Shown one piece after another: positions 7,864 through 17,617 of a stretch of 64,000 bases of DNA. The DNA is from Ga0077527 sp038106575 (GTDB lineage Bacteria; Pseudomonadota; Gammaproteobacteria; Burkholderiales; SG8-41), in NCBI GenBank assembly GCA_038106575.1, contig JAYOED010000002.1:1-64000 (forward strand). The letters run 5' to 3'. Position numbers and translations under genes: made by a program. Each line of letters begins with the position of its first letter. Within the stretch, counting starts at the first letter, position 1. The notes beneath the pieces are model-generated. The model ran no database searches. It saw nothing but the letters and a program-made list of their open reading frames with translations, and was not told the DNA's origin.

Positions 7864-7981
7864 GGTCGTTGTTCTCCCGTTGGGTTCCGCCATACGGATA
7901 TTTTATCAGGATGGCCAAGGCATCACGGCAGCAAGTTATAATTCTTCAGTTTTCACTTACTAGTGCAGACAGGAGGAGTGC

Positions 7982-8650
7982 ATGGGTAGCATGATCGAAT
8001 TGACGGCATCTGATGGACACAAACTCGGTGCCTACAAAGCGGAGCCCGCGGGCAAGCTGCGCGGCGGTATCGTGGTGGTGATGGAAATCTTCGGCGTCAA
8101 CAGCCACATCCGTTCCGTTGCCGACGGCTACGCGGCGGACGGCTATCTGGTGATCGCGCCGGCGATGTTTGACCGGGTGCAGCGCAACTACGAGTGCGGT
8201 TACACCCCGGAGGAAATTGAAGTCAGCCGCGGGCTGATGCAGAAAATGAATTTCGAGGATGCGATGAAGGATGTGGCTGCAACGGTCAAGGCGCTGCAGA
8301 GCGCAGGCAAGATCGGCATCGTCGGTTATTGCTGGGGCGGCGCGGTGTCATGGAAGGCTGCTGCGGACGTGGCGGGTCTGGTGTGCTCGGCGCCGCATTA
8401 CGGCGGTGCAATTCCCAGTCTGATTACTTCCCAGGCGAAATGCCCGGTGCAGTTCCACTGGGGCGAAAAAGACCATTCCATCCCGCTGGAGGCTGCGAAA
8501 AAGGTACAGGCCGCGCATACGCAGTGGGAACATCATTTTTATCCCGCCGGTCATGGTTTCAATTGCGATCAGCGCGGATCCTATGATGCCGTCAGCGCTA
8601 AGCTGGCACGTGAGCGGACTCTGGCGTTTTTCCGTAAGCACGTCGGTTGA
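7982..8650 (+). CDS. Dienelactone hydrolase family protein
   Basis: 222 residues with the DLH alpha/beta-hydrolase fold. The nucleophile elbow is GYCWGG (Cys at about 119), the acid is in HWGEKDHSIP, and the histidine is in YPAGHGFNCD. The conserved MEIFGVN block with the Glu that activates the Cys is present near residue 36. The family hydrolyses dienelactones and related esters; the actual substrate is unknown. An AGGAG lies 2-3 nt before the ATG. Transcription ends at a strong bidirectional terminator shared with coxG. Confidence 0.9.
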   Translation: MGSMIELTASDGHKLGAYKAEPAGKLRGGIVVVMEIFGVNSHIRSVADGYAADGYLVIAPAMFDRVQRNYECGYTPEEIEVSRGLMQKMNFEDAMKDVAATVKALQSAGKIGIVGYCWGGAVSWKAAADVAGLVCSAPHYGGAIPSLITSQAKCPVQFHWGEKDHSIPLEAAKKVQAAHTQWEHHFYPAGHGFNCDQRGSYDAVSAKLARERTLAFFRKHVG

Positions 8651-8664
8651 GTTTTTCGGGCATT

Positions 8665-8692
8665 AAAAAAGCCGGTGCGAGCCGGCTTTTTT
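8665..8692. terminator. Bidirectional rho-independent terminator
   Basis: An 11-bp stem AAAAAAGCCGG/CCGGCTTTTTT with a TGCGAG loop, with T-runs in both directions, between the convergent dienelactone hydrolase and coxG genes. Confidence 0.92.
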
Positions 8693-8709
8693 ATTGCCCC
8701 CAACCGGGA

Positions 8710-9159
8710 TCAGGCTGCAGTACCGCTGGCACGCTTGTTGAACGCGGTGAAAAACTGCTCCGCCATTTTTTTGGCAACGCCGTCGATCAGACGGGCGCCG
8801 ACCTGTGCCAGCTTACCACCGATGTTGGCCTTGACGCCGTAGCTGAGGCGGGTCTGGCTGCCTTCTTCTGCAAGGGTTACGCGTGCTTTGCCTTTGGCGA
8901 ACCCGGCGACGCCACCCTGGCCTTCGAACTGCAGGGTGTAGGCTTCTGGCGCTTGAGCGTCCAGCAGCGTCATTTTCCCCTTAAACTTAGCGCTGACGGG
9001 ACCCACTTTCGCGGTCATGGTCAGCAGATACTCGGAATCAGACTGTTTTTCAATGGAATCGCAGCCGGGAATGCAGTCCATCAGCACGGCCGTGTCGTTC
9101 AGTGCATCCCAGACTGCCTGACGGGGCAGGGCAATCAGTTGTTCGCCGGTCATTTCCAT
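8710..9159 (-). CDS. coxG: CoxG-like SRPBCC protein
   Basis: 149 residues of the carbon-monoxide-dehydrogenase subunit G family (SRPBCC fold). It opens with MEMTGEQLIALPRQAVWDAL and contains DCIPGCDSIE and the glycine-rich GQGGVAGFAKGKA segment. The family is involved in membrane recruitment or maturation of molybdenum hydroxylases. The gene is divergent from the xdhC-coxMSL operon 93 bp away, a common pairing. This version lacks the C-terminal membrane anchor found in longer CoxG proteins. Confidence 0.88.
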   Translation of the reverse strand: MEMTGEQLIALPRQAVWDALNDTAVLMDCIPGCDSIEKQSDSEYLLTMTAKVGPVSAKFKGKMTLLDAQAPEAYTLQFEGQGGVAGFAKGKARVTLAEEGSQTRLSYGVKANIGGKLAQVGARLIDGVAKKMAEQFFTAFNKRASGTAA

Positions 9160-9251
9160 CCGGAATGTTCTCCTTAAAGGGGGTGTCCGATGTTACCTCA
9201 TGCGCCGCGCTACAATATCGCCATTGACGGATATTGATTGAGGATTTGCTA

Positions 9252-10250
9252 ATGGATAGTGTTGATCTGCAGGTGATCCGGACCGCGCGCGAGTGGGTAA
9301 GTGGTGGCCGCCGTACCGTGCTGGCGACGGTGATCAGGACCTGGGGTTCCGCTCCGCGTCCGATTGGAGCGCTGTCTGCTATCCGCGATGACGGCATGGT
9401 GGTCGGTTCGGTGTCCGGCGGCTGCGTCGAAGACGACATGATCCTGCGTGTGAAGAACGGCACGCTGGCCGAAAATACGCCGACCACCACCAAGTACGGC
9501 GTATCTGCGGAAGAGGCGCAGCGTTTCGGACTGCCTTGCGGCGGCACGCTGGAACTGGTGCTGGAGCCGCTGACAACTGCCAGCGGACTCGATGAACTAC
9601 TGGCGCGCATCGAACGTCACGAATTGGTACTGCGCACGCTGGACATGAGGTCCGGCCGCGCCAGCGTCGGTCCGGCGAAATGGTCCGACCAGCTGGCATT
9701 CGACGGCGCAACTCTGCGGACGGTTTACGGCCCTCGCTGGCGGCTGCTAATCGTCGGCGCAGGGCAACTGTCGACGTATTTGGCGCAGATGGCGCAAGCG
9801 CTGGATTACCAGGTAACCGTTTGCGATCCGCGCGAGGAATATACCGACGGCTGGACGGTGGCCGGAGCGGAACTCAAGCGCGGTATGCCGGATGACGTGG
9901 TGACCGAAATGAATCTCGATGGCCACAGCGCGGTGGTGACGCTGACACACGATCCTAAGCTCGACGACATGGCATTGCTTGAAGCGCTCAAATCCCCCGC
10001 GTTCTACATCGGCGCAATCGGCTCGAAGAAAAACAACGACGCGCGCCGCAAGCGCCTCGCTGAATTCGATCTGTCGCAGCAGGAAATTTCGCGATTGCAC
10101 GGCCCTGTCGGCCTGAAGATCGGCAGCAAGACGCCGCCGGAAATTGCGGTGGCGATCCTCGCTGAGATGACGGCGATTCGCAACGACGTCGATATCACGA
10201 CCTTCGTCGAGCCGCCTAAGGCAACGACCGCCGGCTGTGCGGTCGACTGA
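9252..10250 (+). CDS. xdhC: XdhC/CoxF-family molybdenum cofactor maturation protein
   Basis: 332 residues from ATG 9252 with GAGG 8 nt upstream. The N-terminal XdhC/CoxI domain contains WGSAPRPIGALSAI and SVSGGCVEDDM; the C-terminal Rossmann domain contains LLIVGAGQLSTYLAQMA and DPREEYTDGW, and ends with IGSKKNNDARRKRL. The family binds and sulfurates the Mo cofactor before insertion into the hydroxylase. It heads the operon with the three hydroxylase subunit genes. Confidence 0.9.
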   Translation: MDSVDLQVIRTAREWVSGGRRTVLATVIRTWGSAPRPIGALSAIRDDGMVVGSVSGGCVEDDMILRVKNGTLAENTPTTTKYGVSAEEAQRFGLPCGGTLELVLEPLTTASGLDELLARIERHELVLRTLDMRSGRASVGPAKWSDQLAFDGATLRTVYGPRWRLLIVGAGQLSTYLAQMAQALDYQVTVCDPREEYTDGWTVAGAELKRGMPDDVVTEMNLDGHSAVVTLTHDPKLDDMALLEALKSPAFYIGAIGSKKNNDARRKRLAEFDLSQQEISRLHGPVGLKIGSKTPPEIAVAILAEMTAIRNDVDITTFVEPPKATTAGCAVD

Positions 10251-10315
10251 GCACACGGTTCCGCCACGAGGCTGACGGCGACTGACGCAGCGTCAGGCGG
10301 CACGGGCTTGATCAG

Positions 10316-11185
10316 ATGAAAGCACCTGCCTTTACTTATTCCCGCCCTGGGAATATTAATCAAGTATTCGATTTAATGGATATTTATAGCGACGGCGCAC
10401 GCCTGCTTGCGGGCGGCCAAAGCCTGATAGCGGCGCTCAACATGCGGCTCGATGCCCCGCAGGTGCTGATCGACCTGAACGGCATCGGCGAATTGGTGGG
10501 CATTGCTCAAAGTAACGGTCGCATCCGCATTGGCGCTATGACGCGCCATGCCGATATCGAGAACTCGGCGCTGATCGCAAAGACATTGCCGCTGCTGTCG
10601 CAGGCGGCGCCGCTGATTGCGCATCCGGCGATCCGCAACCGCGGCACCTTTGGCGGCAGTCTGGCACTGGCCGATCCCGCAGCGGAATGGCCGGCGTGCT
10701 GTGCGGCATTGAATGCCGAGATCGTGCTGGCGAGCCGGAAAGGCGAACGGCGCGTACGCGCCGGGGAATTTTTCAACGGACTCTACGAAACCGTCCGCCG
10801 ATCCAATGAACTGCTGGTTGCAGTAGAGTTTGAACCGGCGCTTCCCGGCGAACGTGCAGTCTGCCGCGAACTGGCGCCACGCCAAGGCGATTACGCCTGG
10901 GCCGGGATTGCGATACAGGCACTGGTGGAAGGGCGCACGCTGCGCAACTTGCAGCTGGCTTTTTTCGGCGTCGGTGACCGTCCGGTAACTGCGCCACATG
11001 TCGTTGCCGTGCTCGAGGGTCAAACGGTGAATTCCGAATTGTTGGCCGCGGTGCGAAATGCGCTGGAGCAGGACATCGCCCCCGCTTCTGATCCGCAATG
11101 CACTGCAGAAATGCGCATGCACTATGCCGGCGTGGTGCTTGAGCGGGCAATTAATGATCTGCTGCGCAACGGAGGCACGGAATGA
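10316..11185 (+). CDS. coxM: Molybdenum hydroxylase, FAD-binding medium subunit (CoxM-like)
   Basis: 289 residues. The FAD-binding loops AGGQSLIAALNMRL (about residue 32) and TFGGSLALADPAAEWPA (about 111) are present, followed by the CoxM C-terminal domain. It passes electrons between the 2Fe-2S subunit and an acceptor. The stop overlaps the coxS start by 4 nt (ATGA), indicating translational coupling. Confidence 0.92.
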   Translation: MKAPAFTYSRPGNINQVFDLMDIYSDGARLLAGGQSLIAALNMRLDAPQVLIDLNGIGELVGIAQSNGRIRIGAMTRHADIENSALIAKTLPLLSQAAPLIAHPAIRNRGTFGGSLALADPAAEWPACCAALNAEIVLASRKGERRVRAGEFFNGLYETVRRSNELLVAVEFEPALPGERAVCRELAPRQGDYAWAGIAIQALVEGRTLRNLQLAFFGVGDRPVTAPHVVAVLEGQTVNSELLAAVRNALEQDIAPASDPQCTAEMRMHYAGVVLERAINDLLRNGGTE

Positions 11186-11670
11186 ATAACGCAGTGCAGA
11201 CGGCAACGACGGTTACGCTGGTTGTCAACGGCGAGCAGTTAACACGCCAGGTGTCGGTACGGCGCAATCTCGCTGATTTCCTGCGTGAAGACCTAGGGCT
11301 CACCGGAACCCACGTTGGTTGTGAGCATGGGGTATGCGGTGCCTGCACGGTGAAGGTAAACGGCGCCATCGTGCGTGCATGCCTGATGCTGGCCGTGCAG
11401 TTAGACGGTGCTGAAGTCATCACCATCGAATGTGCTGCTAATGACGTGATCACCGATTTGCGCCGCGAATTCCACGTGCGCAATGCCCTGCAATGTGGTT
11501 TCTGCACGCCGGCGATGCTGCTGACTGCGGCAGACATCGTAGAAAACAATCCTCAAGCCGGTCGCGCTGAAATCCGCGAACACCTTTCTGGTAACTATTG
11601 CCGCTGCACCGGCTATCAGTCGATCATCGATGCAGTGGAGGCGGTATGCCGCTCGCGGACCAAATCATGA
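11182..11670 (+). CDS. coxS: Molybdenum hydroxylase, 2Fe-2S small subunit (CoxS-like)
   Basis: 162 residues with both 2Fe-2S clusters: a plant-ferredoxin type cluster at CEHGVCGACTV with a fourth Cys in VRAC, and the C-terminal cluster at CGFCTP and CRCTGY. The length matches the family. Overlaps coxM and coxL by 4 nt on each side (ATGA), so the three subunits are coupled. Confidence 0.95.
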   Translation: MNNAVQTATTVTLVVNGEQLTRQVSVRRNLADFLREDLGLTGTHVGCEHGVCGACTVKVNGAIVRACLMLAVQLDGAEVITIECAANDVITDLRREFHVRNALQCGFCTPAMLLTAADIVENNPQAGRAEIREHLSGNYCRCTGYQSIIDAVEAVCRSRTKS

Positions 11671-14055
11671 GTGCTGTCAAAAACAAAACGGCAAGTGCCA
11701 TCGGCGCTGCGTTGCCGCGTGCCAATGCGTTGCGTCTCCTCGCGGGGCGAGGTCAGTATGTCGATGACATTAGTCTGCCGCGCATGCTGCATGTCGCCGT
11801 GCTACGCAGCCCGCATGCGCATGCGCGTATCGTGAGCATAGATGTGGCGGCTGCGCGTGCAGCATCTGGTGTTGCCGCTGTGCTGACGGGCAAGGACATT
11901 TCTGCAATGTGTGAGCCCTATGCAGGNNNNNNNNNNCTATGCAGGTGTGCTCCAGCATGTGCCCGGCATGCAGTCGGCACCGCAACTGCCGCTGGCGGTA
12001 GAGCGCGCATGCTGGCAGGGCGAACCGGTTGCGATTGTTGCTGCTGCGACGCGTGCTGAAGCCGAGGATGCGCTGGCGTTGATCGAGGTTGGCTGGGAGG
12101 AGCTTCCGGCAGTCACCGACATCGAAACTGCGCTGTATGCTGAATCACCCCTCATTCACTCCGTGCTCGGCAGCAATCTCTGCTTCGAACGCACGGTGGC
12201 TGCTGGCGATGTGCAGACCGCCTTTGCCGATGCCGCTCATGTGATCGAAGCTGAATTCAGGACCTCGCGCCACACCGCGGTCACGCTGGAGCCTCGTGGC
12301 ATCGTCGCTGATTTCAACTCCGGGGACCGCCAGCTGACAGTCTGGCAGTCGACGCAGGTGCCGTACATGATGCAGTGGATACTGGCTCGTCATTTCCGGC
12401 TGCCGGAAACGCAGGTGCGGGTGATCGCACCGGATGTCGGCGGTAGTTTCGGCCTGAAAATCCACATCTACGGTGATGAATTGGCCGCAGTGGCGGCGGC
12501 GATCAAGCTAGGGCGCCCGGTGAAATTCGTTGCCGACCGGCTCGAATCCTTTGTCGGCGATTTTCATGCGCGCGGGCATCGGGTGCGCGCGCGCATGGCT
12601 TTGTCAAAAACAGGGGACATACTCGGTGTCGAGGTGGATGACCGCTACGGCATTGGCCCTTATTCGGGCTACCCGCGCGGCAGCGCCAATGAAGGCTTGC
12701 AGGTGTCGAACCTAGTGTGCGCAGGTTATCGCCATGGTGCGTATCGCGCGGTGACCCGCGCGGTATTCCAGAACAAGGCGATGTACGGCCAGTACCGCGC
12801 TGTCGGCCATCCGGTGGCGTGCCTGGTCAGCGAAGGGTTGATAGATCTCGCGGCGGCGAAGCTCGGTGTCGATCCTGCGGAATTCCGCCGTCGCCATTAT
12901 CACGCTGCCGATGCCTATCCGCTTAAACTGGCGGGCGGGCCGGTGTTGGAAAGGCTGTCGCAGCATCAGGCGCTCGACAAGTTGCTGGAGTTGATGGATT
13001 ATCGCGGACTGCGTGACGAGCAGGCGCGTTTGCGCAAGCAAAGCATTTATCGCGGCATCGGGCTGGCGAGTTTTGTCGAAAACTCCAATCCTTCCGCCGC
13101 CACCTACGGCCAGGGCGGCGTGTCGATCGCGTCGCAGGATTCGTGCACGCTGAAACTGACTGCGACCGGCACTATCGTGGCGGCTTCGAGCATAACCGAC
13201 TGCGGGCAGGGCGGCCATGCGGTGATCCAGCAGGTAGTCGCGGCGGCCTGCGGTGTCGCAGTGAAAAACGTCAGGGTCATCCTTGGCGACACCGATGCCA
13301 CACCGATGGGCGGCGGCGTCTGGGGTTCGCGCGGCACCGGCATCTGCGGCGAGGCGGCATTGCTGACGGGCAAGGCGCTGCGCGCCAACATCCTGGCTTT
13401 TGTCGCACGGTTGCGCGATAGCGAGGCTTCGCTCTACGACATTCGTAACGACACGGTGGTTGATGCCGCGACCGGCGCAGAAGTGATGACACTGGAAGCC
13501 GTCGCACGCACCGCGTATTTCCGCACTGACCAAGTACCTAAGGATTTTCAGCCGGAACTTGCGGTGACCCGCAGTTACGCACAGAAAACCTATAGCGGAG
13601 CGTTCACCAACGGCATTCAAGCGTCGTATCTGGAGATCGATCCGGAAACCGGTTTTATCCGACTGCTAGGACACTGGGTGGTGGACGACTGCGGCACCAT
13701 CATCAATCCTTTACTGGTCGACGAGCAGATCCGCGGTGCCTGCGTGCAGGGCTTGGGCGCGGCGCTCTACGAGCAGTGCCTATACGATAAACAGGGACAA
13801 TTGTTAAACGGCAGCCTTATGGATTACCGTGTGCCCATGGCTAGTGAAATGCCAGACATCACGGTTGGGCATACGGTGACTCCCACTGTAACTTCCGAGC
13901 TAGGCGCCAAGGGCGCGGGCGAGGCGGGAACGGCAGGAGCGTCGGCGGCAGTGCTCAATGCGGTGAATGACGCGCTGCGTCCGTTTTCCGCGCAGATGTC
14001 TGAAATTCCGATAACGCCGGGACGCTTGTTGCGCGCACTCGGCAAGTTGAAGTGA
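11667..14055 (+). CDS. coxL: Molybdenum hydroxylase, large catalytic subunit (CoxL-like), split by a spurious gap
   Basis: The 5' part (from ATG 11667) and the 3' part are in different frames only because of the 10-N gap at 11927-11936. The 9 bases before the Ns equal the 9 bases after them; merging them restores one frame of 789 residues, the normal length for this family. Visible blocks are LLAGRGQYVDDI, HTAVTLEPRG, PDVGGSFGLKIHIYGDE, WGSRGTGICGEAA and GAKGAGEAGTAG (Glu of the active site near the C-terminus). The CO-dehydrogenase signature AYRCSFR is absent; the equivalent region reads GQYRAVGHP. So this is a hydroxylase of another, unknown substrate. A Bug receptor gene follows after 13 bp. 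Confidence 0.92.
11918..11945. other. Scaffold gap with 9-bp duplicated flanks
   Basis: CTATGCAGG at 11918-11926, ten Ns, then CTATGCAGG again at 11937-11945. The overlap implies that no sequence is missing; deleting 19 bases restores the coxL frame. Confidence 0.9.
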
Positions 14056-14068
14056 GCGGAGATAAAAC

Positions 14069-15040
14069 ATGAAAACAGGATTCGCGATATTCACCTTGGG
14101 TATGTTCTGTGTATTACCGGTAGCAGCGGCCGATCCGGCCACCAATTTCCCAGACAAGCCGATACGGATGGTAGTCGGTTTCGCACCGGGCGGCGCACCC
14201 GACATCATCGGCCGCCTGGTCGGGCAGAAACTCGGCGAACGGCTAGGTCAGCAGATCGTCGTCGACAACCGTCCGGGCGCTACCGGCAACATCGGCGCGG
14301 AGATCGTTGCGCGTTCGGCAGCCAATGGTCACACACTGTTCATGGCCACGGTTTCGGTGGCGATCAGCCCCAATTTCTACAAAAAGCTGCCGTTCGATCC
14401 AGTGAGGAGTTTTGCACCAGTGTCTCGCGTGGCGATCGTGCCGCTGCTGGTCGTGGTGCATCCTTCGCTGCCGGTGCAATCCATCCGTGAATTGATCCAG
14501 TATGCCAAATCCAAACCCGGTGTCCTCAATTACGCATCCGTGGGCACCGGAAGTCCGCAGCACCTGTCTGCGGAACTTTTCAAATCCACTGCAGGAGTGA
14601 ATCTGGTGCACGTGCCGTATAAAGGCGGTGGACCGGCCACGGCAGCCATCCTCAGCGGTGAATCACACCTGTTCTTCGCGGGCATGCCCCCGGCGTTGCC
14701 GCATGCGCGGGCGGGACGCCTGCGGGCATTGGCGGTGTCAACAGCGAAACGTTCGCCTTCTGCGCTTGAAGTGCCGACAGTGTCGGAAGCCGGTCTGCCG
14801 GGATTCGAGGCCGATAACTGGCATGGCATACTGGCGCCGCGCGGCACGCCGCAGGCTGTGGTCGCTAAGCTCAACCGGGAAATCGTGGCCGTGCTGTCGC
14901 AGGACGAGATCCAGAAGCAGCTGATCCGTGCCGGCGCCGAGGGCATTTCAAGTTCGCCTGAAGCCTTCGCTAAATTCATCCGCGCGGAAGCCGAAAAGTG
15001 GGCGGGCGTGGCGAAACAGGCGGGTGTCCAAGTGAAGTGA
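14069..15040 (+). CDS. tctC: Tripartite tricarboxylate transporter receptor (Bug family)
   Basis: 323 residues. A signal peptide (about 1-21, ending VAAA) directs it to the periplasm. Family blocks include FPDKPIRMVVGFAPGGAPDI, VDNRPGATGNIGAEIV, VHVPYKGGGPAT and VPTVSEAGLPGFEA. Bug proteins bind carboxylic or aromatic acids for TctAB carriers, but this copy has no tctAB beside it. It follows coxL by 13 bp with an AGCGGAG ribosome site, so it may deliver or sense the hydroxylase substrate. Confidence 0.92.
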   Translation: MKTGFAIFTLGMFCVLPVAAADPATNFPDKPIRMVVGFAPGGAPDIIGRLVGQKLGERLGQQIVVDNRPGATGNIGAEIVARSAANGHTLFMATVSVAISPNFYKKLPFDPVRSFAPVSRVAIVPLLVVVHPSLPVQSIRELIQYAKSKPGVLNYASVGTGSPQHLSAELFKSTAGVNLVHVPYKGGGPATAAILSGESHLFFAGMPPALPHARAGRLRALAVSTAKRSPSALEVPTVSEAGLPGFEADNWHGILAPRGTPQAVVAKLNREIVAVLSQDEIQKQLIRAGAEGISSSPEAFAKFIRAEAEKWAGVAKQAGVQVK

Positions 15041-15064
15041 TCATTTAGCTACAGTACGGCAATC

Positions 15065-15934
15065 ATGAAAGTGGCATTTATCGGAACAGGCATTATGGGC
15101 GGTCCCATGGCTGGGCATCTGGCCAAAGCCGGGCATTCAGTTACCGTATATAACCGCTCGCGGGCGAAGCTGCAGGCGTGGGTGGCGAAGTATCAGGGCA
15201 CTATAGCGGATACGCCGGCCGAAGCGGCGCTGGGTGCGGAAATCGTATTCAGCTGCGTTGGCAACGACAACGACGTGCGCGAAGTGACCATCGGTGAAAA
15301 CGGCGCATTCAATACGATGAGCCGCGATGCTATCTTCGTCGATCACACCACCGCGTCGGCAGCGGTGGCGGTCGAGCTACATGCAATCGCTAAAGCCAAG
15401 GGCCTGCATTTTCTCGATGCGCCGGTGTCCGGCGGCCAGTCGGGTGCTGAGCAGGGCATCCTCACGGTGATGGTCGGCGGCGATGCAGCACCGTTTGCTC
15501 GTGCCGAGCCGGTGATCAAGCACTTTGCGCGGGCGGTAATGCTGATGGGGCTGTCGGGTTGCGGTCAGAAAACCAAGATGGTCAACCAGATCTGCGTTGC
15601 CGGCGCGATCCAGGGGCTATCTGAGGGGTTGGCGTTCGCGATGCATGCCGGACTCGATGCCAAGCGCGCGGTCGATGTGATCTCAAAAGGCGCGGCGACC
15701 TCGTGGCAGATGGAAAACCGCGGCAAAACCATGATCGAAGGCAAGTTCGATTTCGGCTTCATGGTCAACCTGATGCGCAAGGATCTGCGCATCGCCATGG
15801 AAGAAGCGCGTGCCAACGGCTCGCAGCTGCCAGCGATCGCGCTGATCGACCAGTTTTACGCGCGTCTGCAGGAACAGGGTGATGGCCGTCTCGATACATC
15901 CAGCCTGATCAAGCTGTTGGTGAAACATTCGTGA
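15065..15934 (+). CDS. NAD(P)-dependent beta-hydroxyacid dehydrogenase (HIBADH family)
   Basis: 289 residues. The N-terminal Rossmann motif is FIGTGIMGGPMAGHLAKAG; the substrate loop is DAPVSGGQSGAEQG; the catalytic lysine is in GCGQKTKMVNQ. The C-terminal helical domain follows with NLMRKDLRIAMEEA. The family oxidises 3-hydroxyisobutyrate, tartronate semialdehyde and similar compounds; the substrate is not determinable. Its stop overlaps the GTG start of the NUDIX gene. Confidence 0.9.
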   Translation: MKVAFIGTGIMGGPMAGHLAKAGHSVTVYNRSRAKLQAWVAKYQGTIADTPAEAALGAEIVFSCVGNDNDVREVTIGENGAFNTMSRDAIFVDHTTASAAVAVELHAIAKAKGLHFLDAPVSGGQSGAEQGILTVMVGGDAAPFARAEPVIKHFARAVMLMGLSGCGQKTKMVNQICVAGAIQGLSEGLAFAMHAGLDAKRAVDVISKGAATSWQMENRGKTMIEGKFDFGFMVNLMRKDLRIAMEEARANGSQLPAIALIDQFYARLQEQGDGRLDTSSLIKLLVKHS

Positions 15935-16767
15935 GTGGCGAATCCAAAAGCGGCGCAGTGAAGATCGTGACGCCGATGCCGTCGGCGACGGTGACCATCG
16001 TGCGCGATGCGGAACCCGGCGTCGAGGTGCTGATGATGCGGCGTAATCTCAAATCCGGATTCGTGCCGGGCATGCATGTGTTCCCCGGCGGGGGTCTGGA
16101 CGACGAAGATCTATCATTTAAATCCAATAAGTTATGTAAATATCTCGACGATGCGGTTGCCAGCGCCGCGCTGGGCGTGGAGCACGGAGGCCTGAGCTAC
16201 TGGGTGGCCGCGATCCGCGAGGCGTTCGAGGAATCGGGGCTGTTGCTGGCGCGTGATGAAGCGGGGCAACTCATCCGTTTTGACGATGCGGGTGTCGAAG
16301 TGCGCTTTCGAGAACATCGCCGGCGCTTGAATGCCGGTGAGGCGGGGTTTGCTGACTTGATGGCGTCCGAACAGTTGCAGCTTGCGGCTGATGCGTTGAC
16401 CTATTTCGCGCACTGGATCACGCCGGTCGGACTGCCGAGGCGCTACGACACGCGCTTTTTCATGGCGGAGGCACCGCAGGGGCAAAAGCCGCTGCAGGAC
16501 GAGCGCGAAACCATCGCCGCCGATTGGTTGAGTCCGGGCGAGGCGCTGTCGCGCCACCAGCGCGGAGAATTCGAGATGCGCACCCCGACGGTGCGCACGC
16601 TGGAAACCTTTACCAATTTCAATTCGGTGGCATCGTTGCGCAAGGGACTGGCGGCAAAACAGAGTGAGATCCGCGCTGTGCTACCGAAGATCGGCAAGAA
16701 CGGGCAGCGTATCCTCCCTGGTGAACCGGGTTACGACGATGCCTCGACAGAAGGTCGCGTGGGCTGA
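15931..16767 (+). CDS. NUDIX hydrolase (NUDT19-like)
   Basis: 278 residues, GTG start overlapping the upstream stop (GTGA). It starts the NUDIX fold with ATVTIVRD and VEVLMMRRNLKSGFVPGMHVFPGGGLDDED. The Nudix box is split by a long insertion and resumes with AAIREAFEESGLLL, giving the REx2EE metal-binding core. This architecture matches the NUDT19/CoA-diphosphatase-like branch. The MBL hydrolase gene starts directly after it; the pairing of these two families is common. Confidence 0.88.
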   Translation: MSGESKSGAVKIVTPMPSATVTIVRDAEPGVEVLMMRRNLKSGFVPGMHVFPGGGLDDEDLSFKSNKLCKYLDDAVASAALGVEHGGLSYWVAAIREAFEESGLLLARDEAGQLIRFDDAGVEVRFREHRRRLNAGEAGFADLMASEQLQLAADALTYFAHWITPVGLPRRYDTRFFMAEAPQGQKPLQDERETIAADWLSPGEALSRHQRGEFEMRTPTVRTLETFTNFNSVASLRKGLAAKQSEIRAVLPKIGKNGQRILPGEPGYDDASTEGRVG

Positions 16768-16768
16768 G

Positions 16769-17614
16769 ATGACGTCATCGGCCCAGCCGATTGTTCCGGG
16801 CGAAGTTGTCGAGATCGCGCCCGATGTGCGCCGCATCACCGCGCCCAATCCTGGCGTGATGACCGGGCCCGGCACTAACAGCTACATTCTCGGTGATGAC
16901 GACCTGACGCTGATCGATCCGGGACCGGAGATCGAGTCGCATCGTAACGCTTTGCTTGCTGTGGTCGGAAAAAAACTGCGCTGGCTTCTTTGTACGCATA
17001 CGCATCGCGATCATTCTCCTATGGCGCAGGCGATCAAGTCTGCGACCGGTGCGCAGATCCTCGGTCACGGCAGCGTACCTAACGATGGCCGTCAGGATGA
17101 GACCTTCTGGCCGGACCGCGCGCTCGCTGACGGTGACGTCGTCGATTGCGGGGTATACAAATTACGTGCGGTGCACACGCCGGGGCATGCCTCAAATCAT
17201 CTGTGCTATCTGCTTGAGAGGAGCGGCGTGCTGTTCACTGGCGATCACGTGATGCAGGGTTCGACGGTGGTGATTTCGCCTCCTGATGGCGACATGCAGG
17301 CCTATCTCGATTCGCTGGAAAAACTGCTGACGCTCGACATCGACGCCTTCGCACCGGGCCATGGCCATGTCATCAAAACGCCGCAGGCCGAAGTGAAAAA
17401 ACTCATCGCACACCGGCTGAGACGCGAAGAGAAGATTTTTGTCGCGCTGAAGAACGCGGGAACGGTGACGCTGGAGGATCTGGTCAAAACGGCTTATGAC
17501 GACGTGCCTGAACGCATCCACAACGTCGCCATGCGTTCGCTGCATGCAACGCTGCTACGGTTGCAAAAGCTTGGGCGGGCTGTGTGTGCTGGAGAGCAGT
17601 GGCGGGCAGTCTGA
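16769..17614 (+). CDS. MBL-fold metallohydrolase (LACTB2-like)
   Basis: 281 residues from ATG 16769, one base after the NUDIX stop; an upstream in-frame ATG at 16739 is possible but lies inside the NUDIX gene. The metal site is HTHRDHSP (HxHxDH), with further ligands in HTPGHASNH, FTGDHVM and the late PGHGHVI. A C-terminal winged-helix region (about 215-281) resembles the LACTB2/RNase-like group. The substrate could be an acyl thioester or RNA; not resolved. Confidence 0.88.
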   Translation: MTSSAQPIVPGEVVEIAPDVRRITAPNPGVMTGPGTNSYILGDDDLTLIDPGPEIESHRNALLAVVGKKLRWLLCTHTHRDHSPMAQAIKSATGAQILGHGSVPNDGRQDETFWPDRALADGDVVDCGVYKLRAVHTPGHASNHLCYLLERSGVLFTGDHVMQGSTVVISPPDGDMQAYLDSLEKLLTLDIDAFAPGHGHVIKTPQAEVKKLIAHRLRREEKIFVALKNAGTVTLEDLVKTAYDDVPERIHNVAMRSLHATLLRLQKLGRAVCAGEQWRAV

Positions 17615-17617
17615 AAT

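Noticed and set aside
8348..8641. Antisense frame inside the dienelactone hydrolase gene
   Set aside because: Shadow frame without ribosome site or motif.
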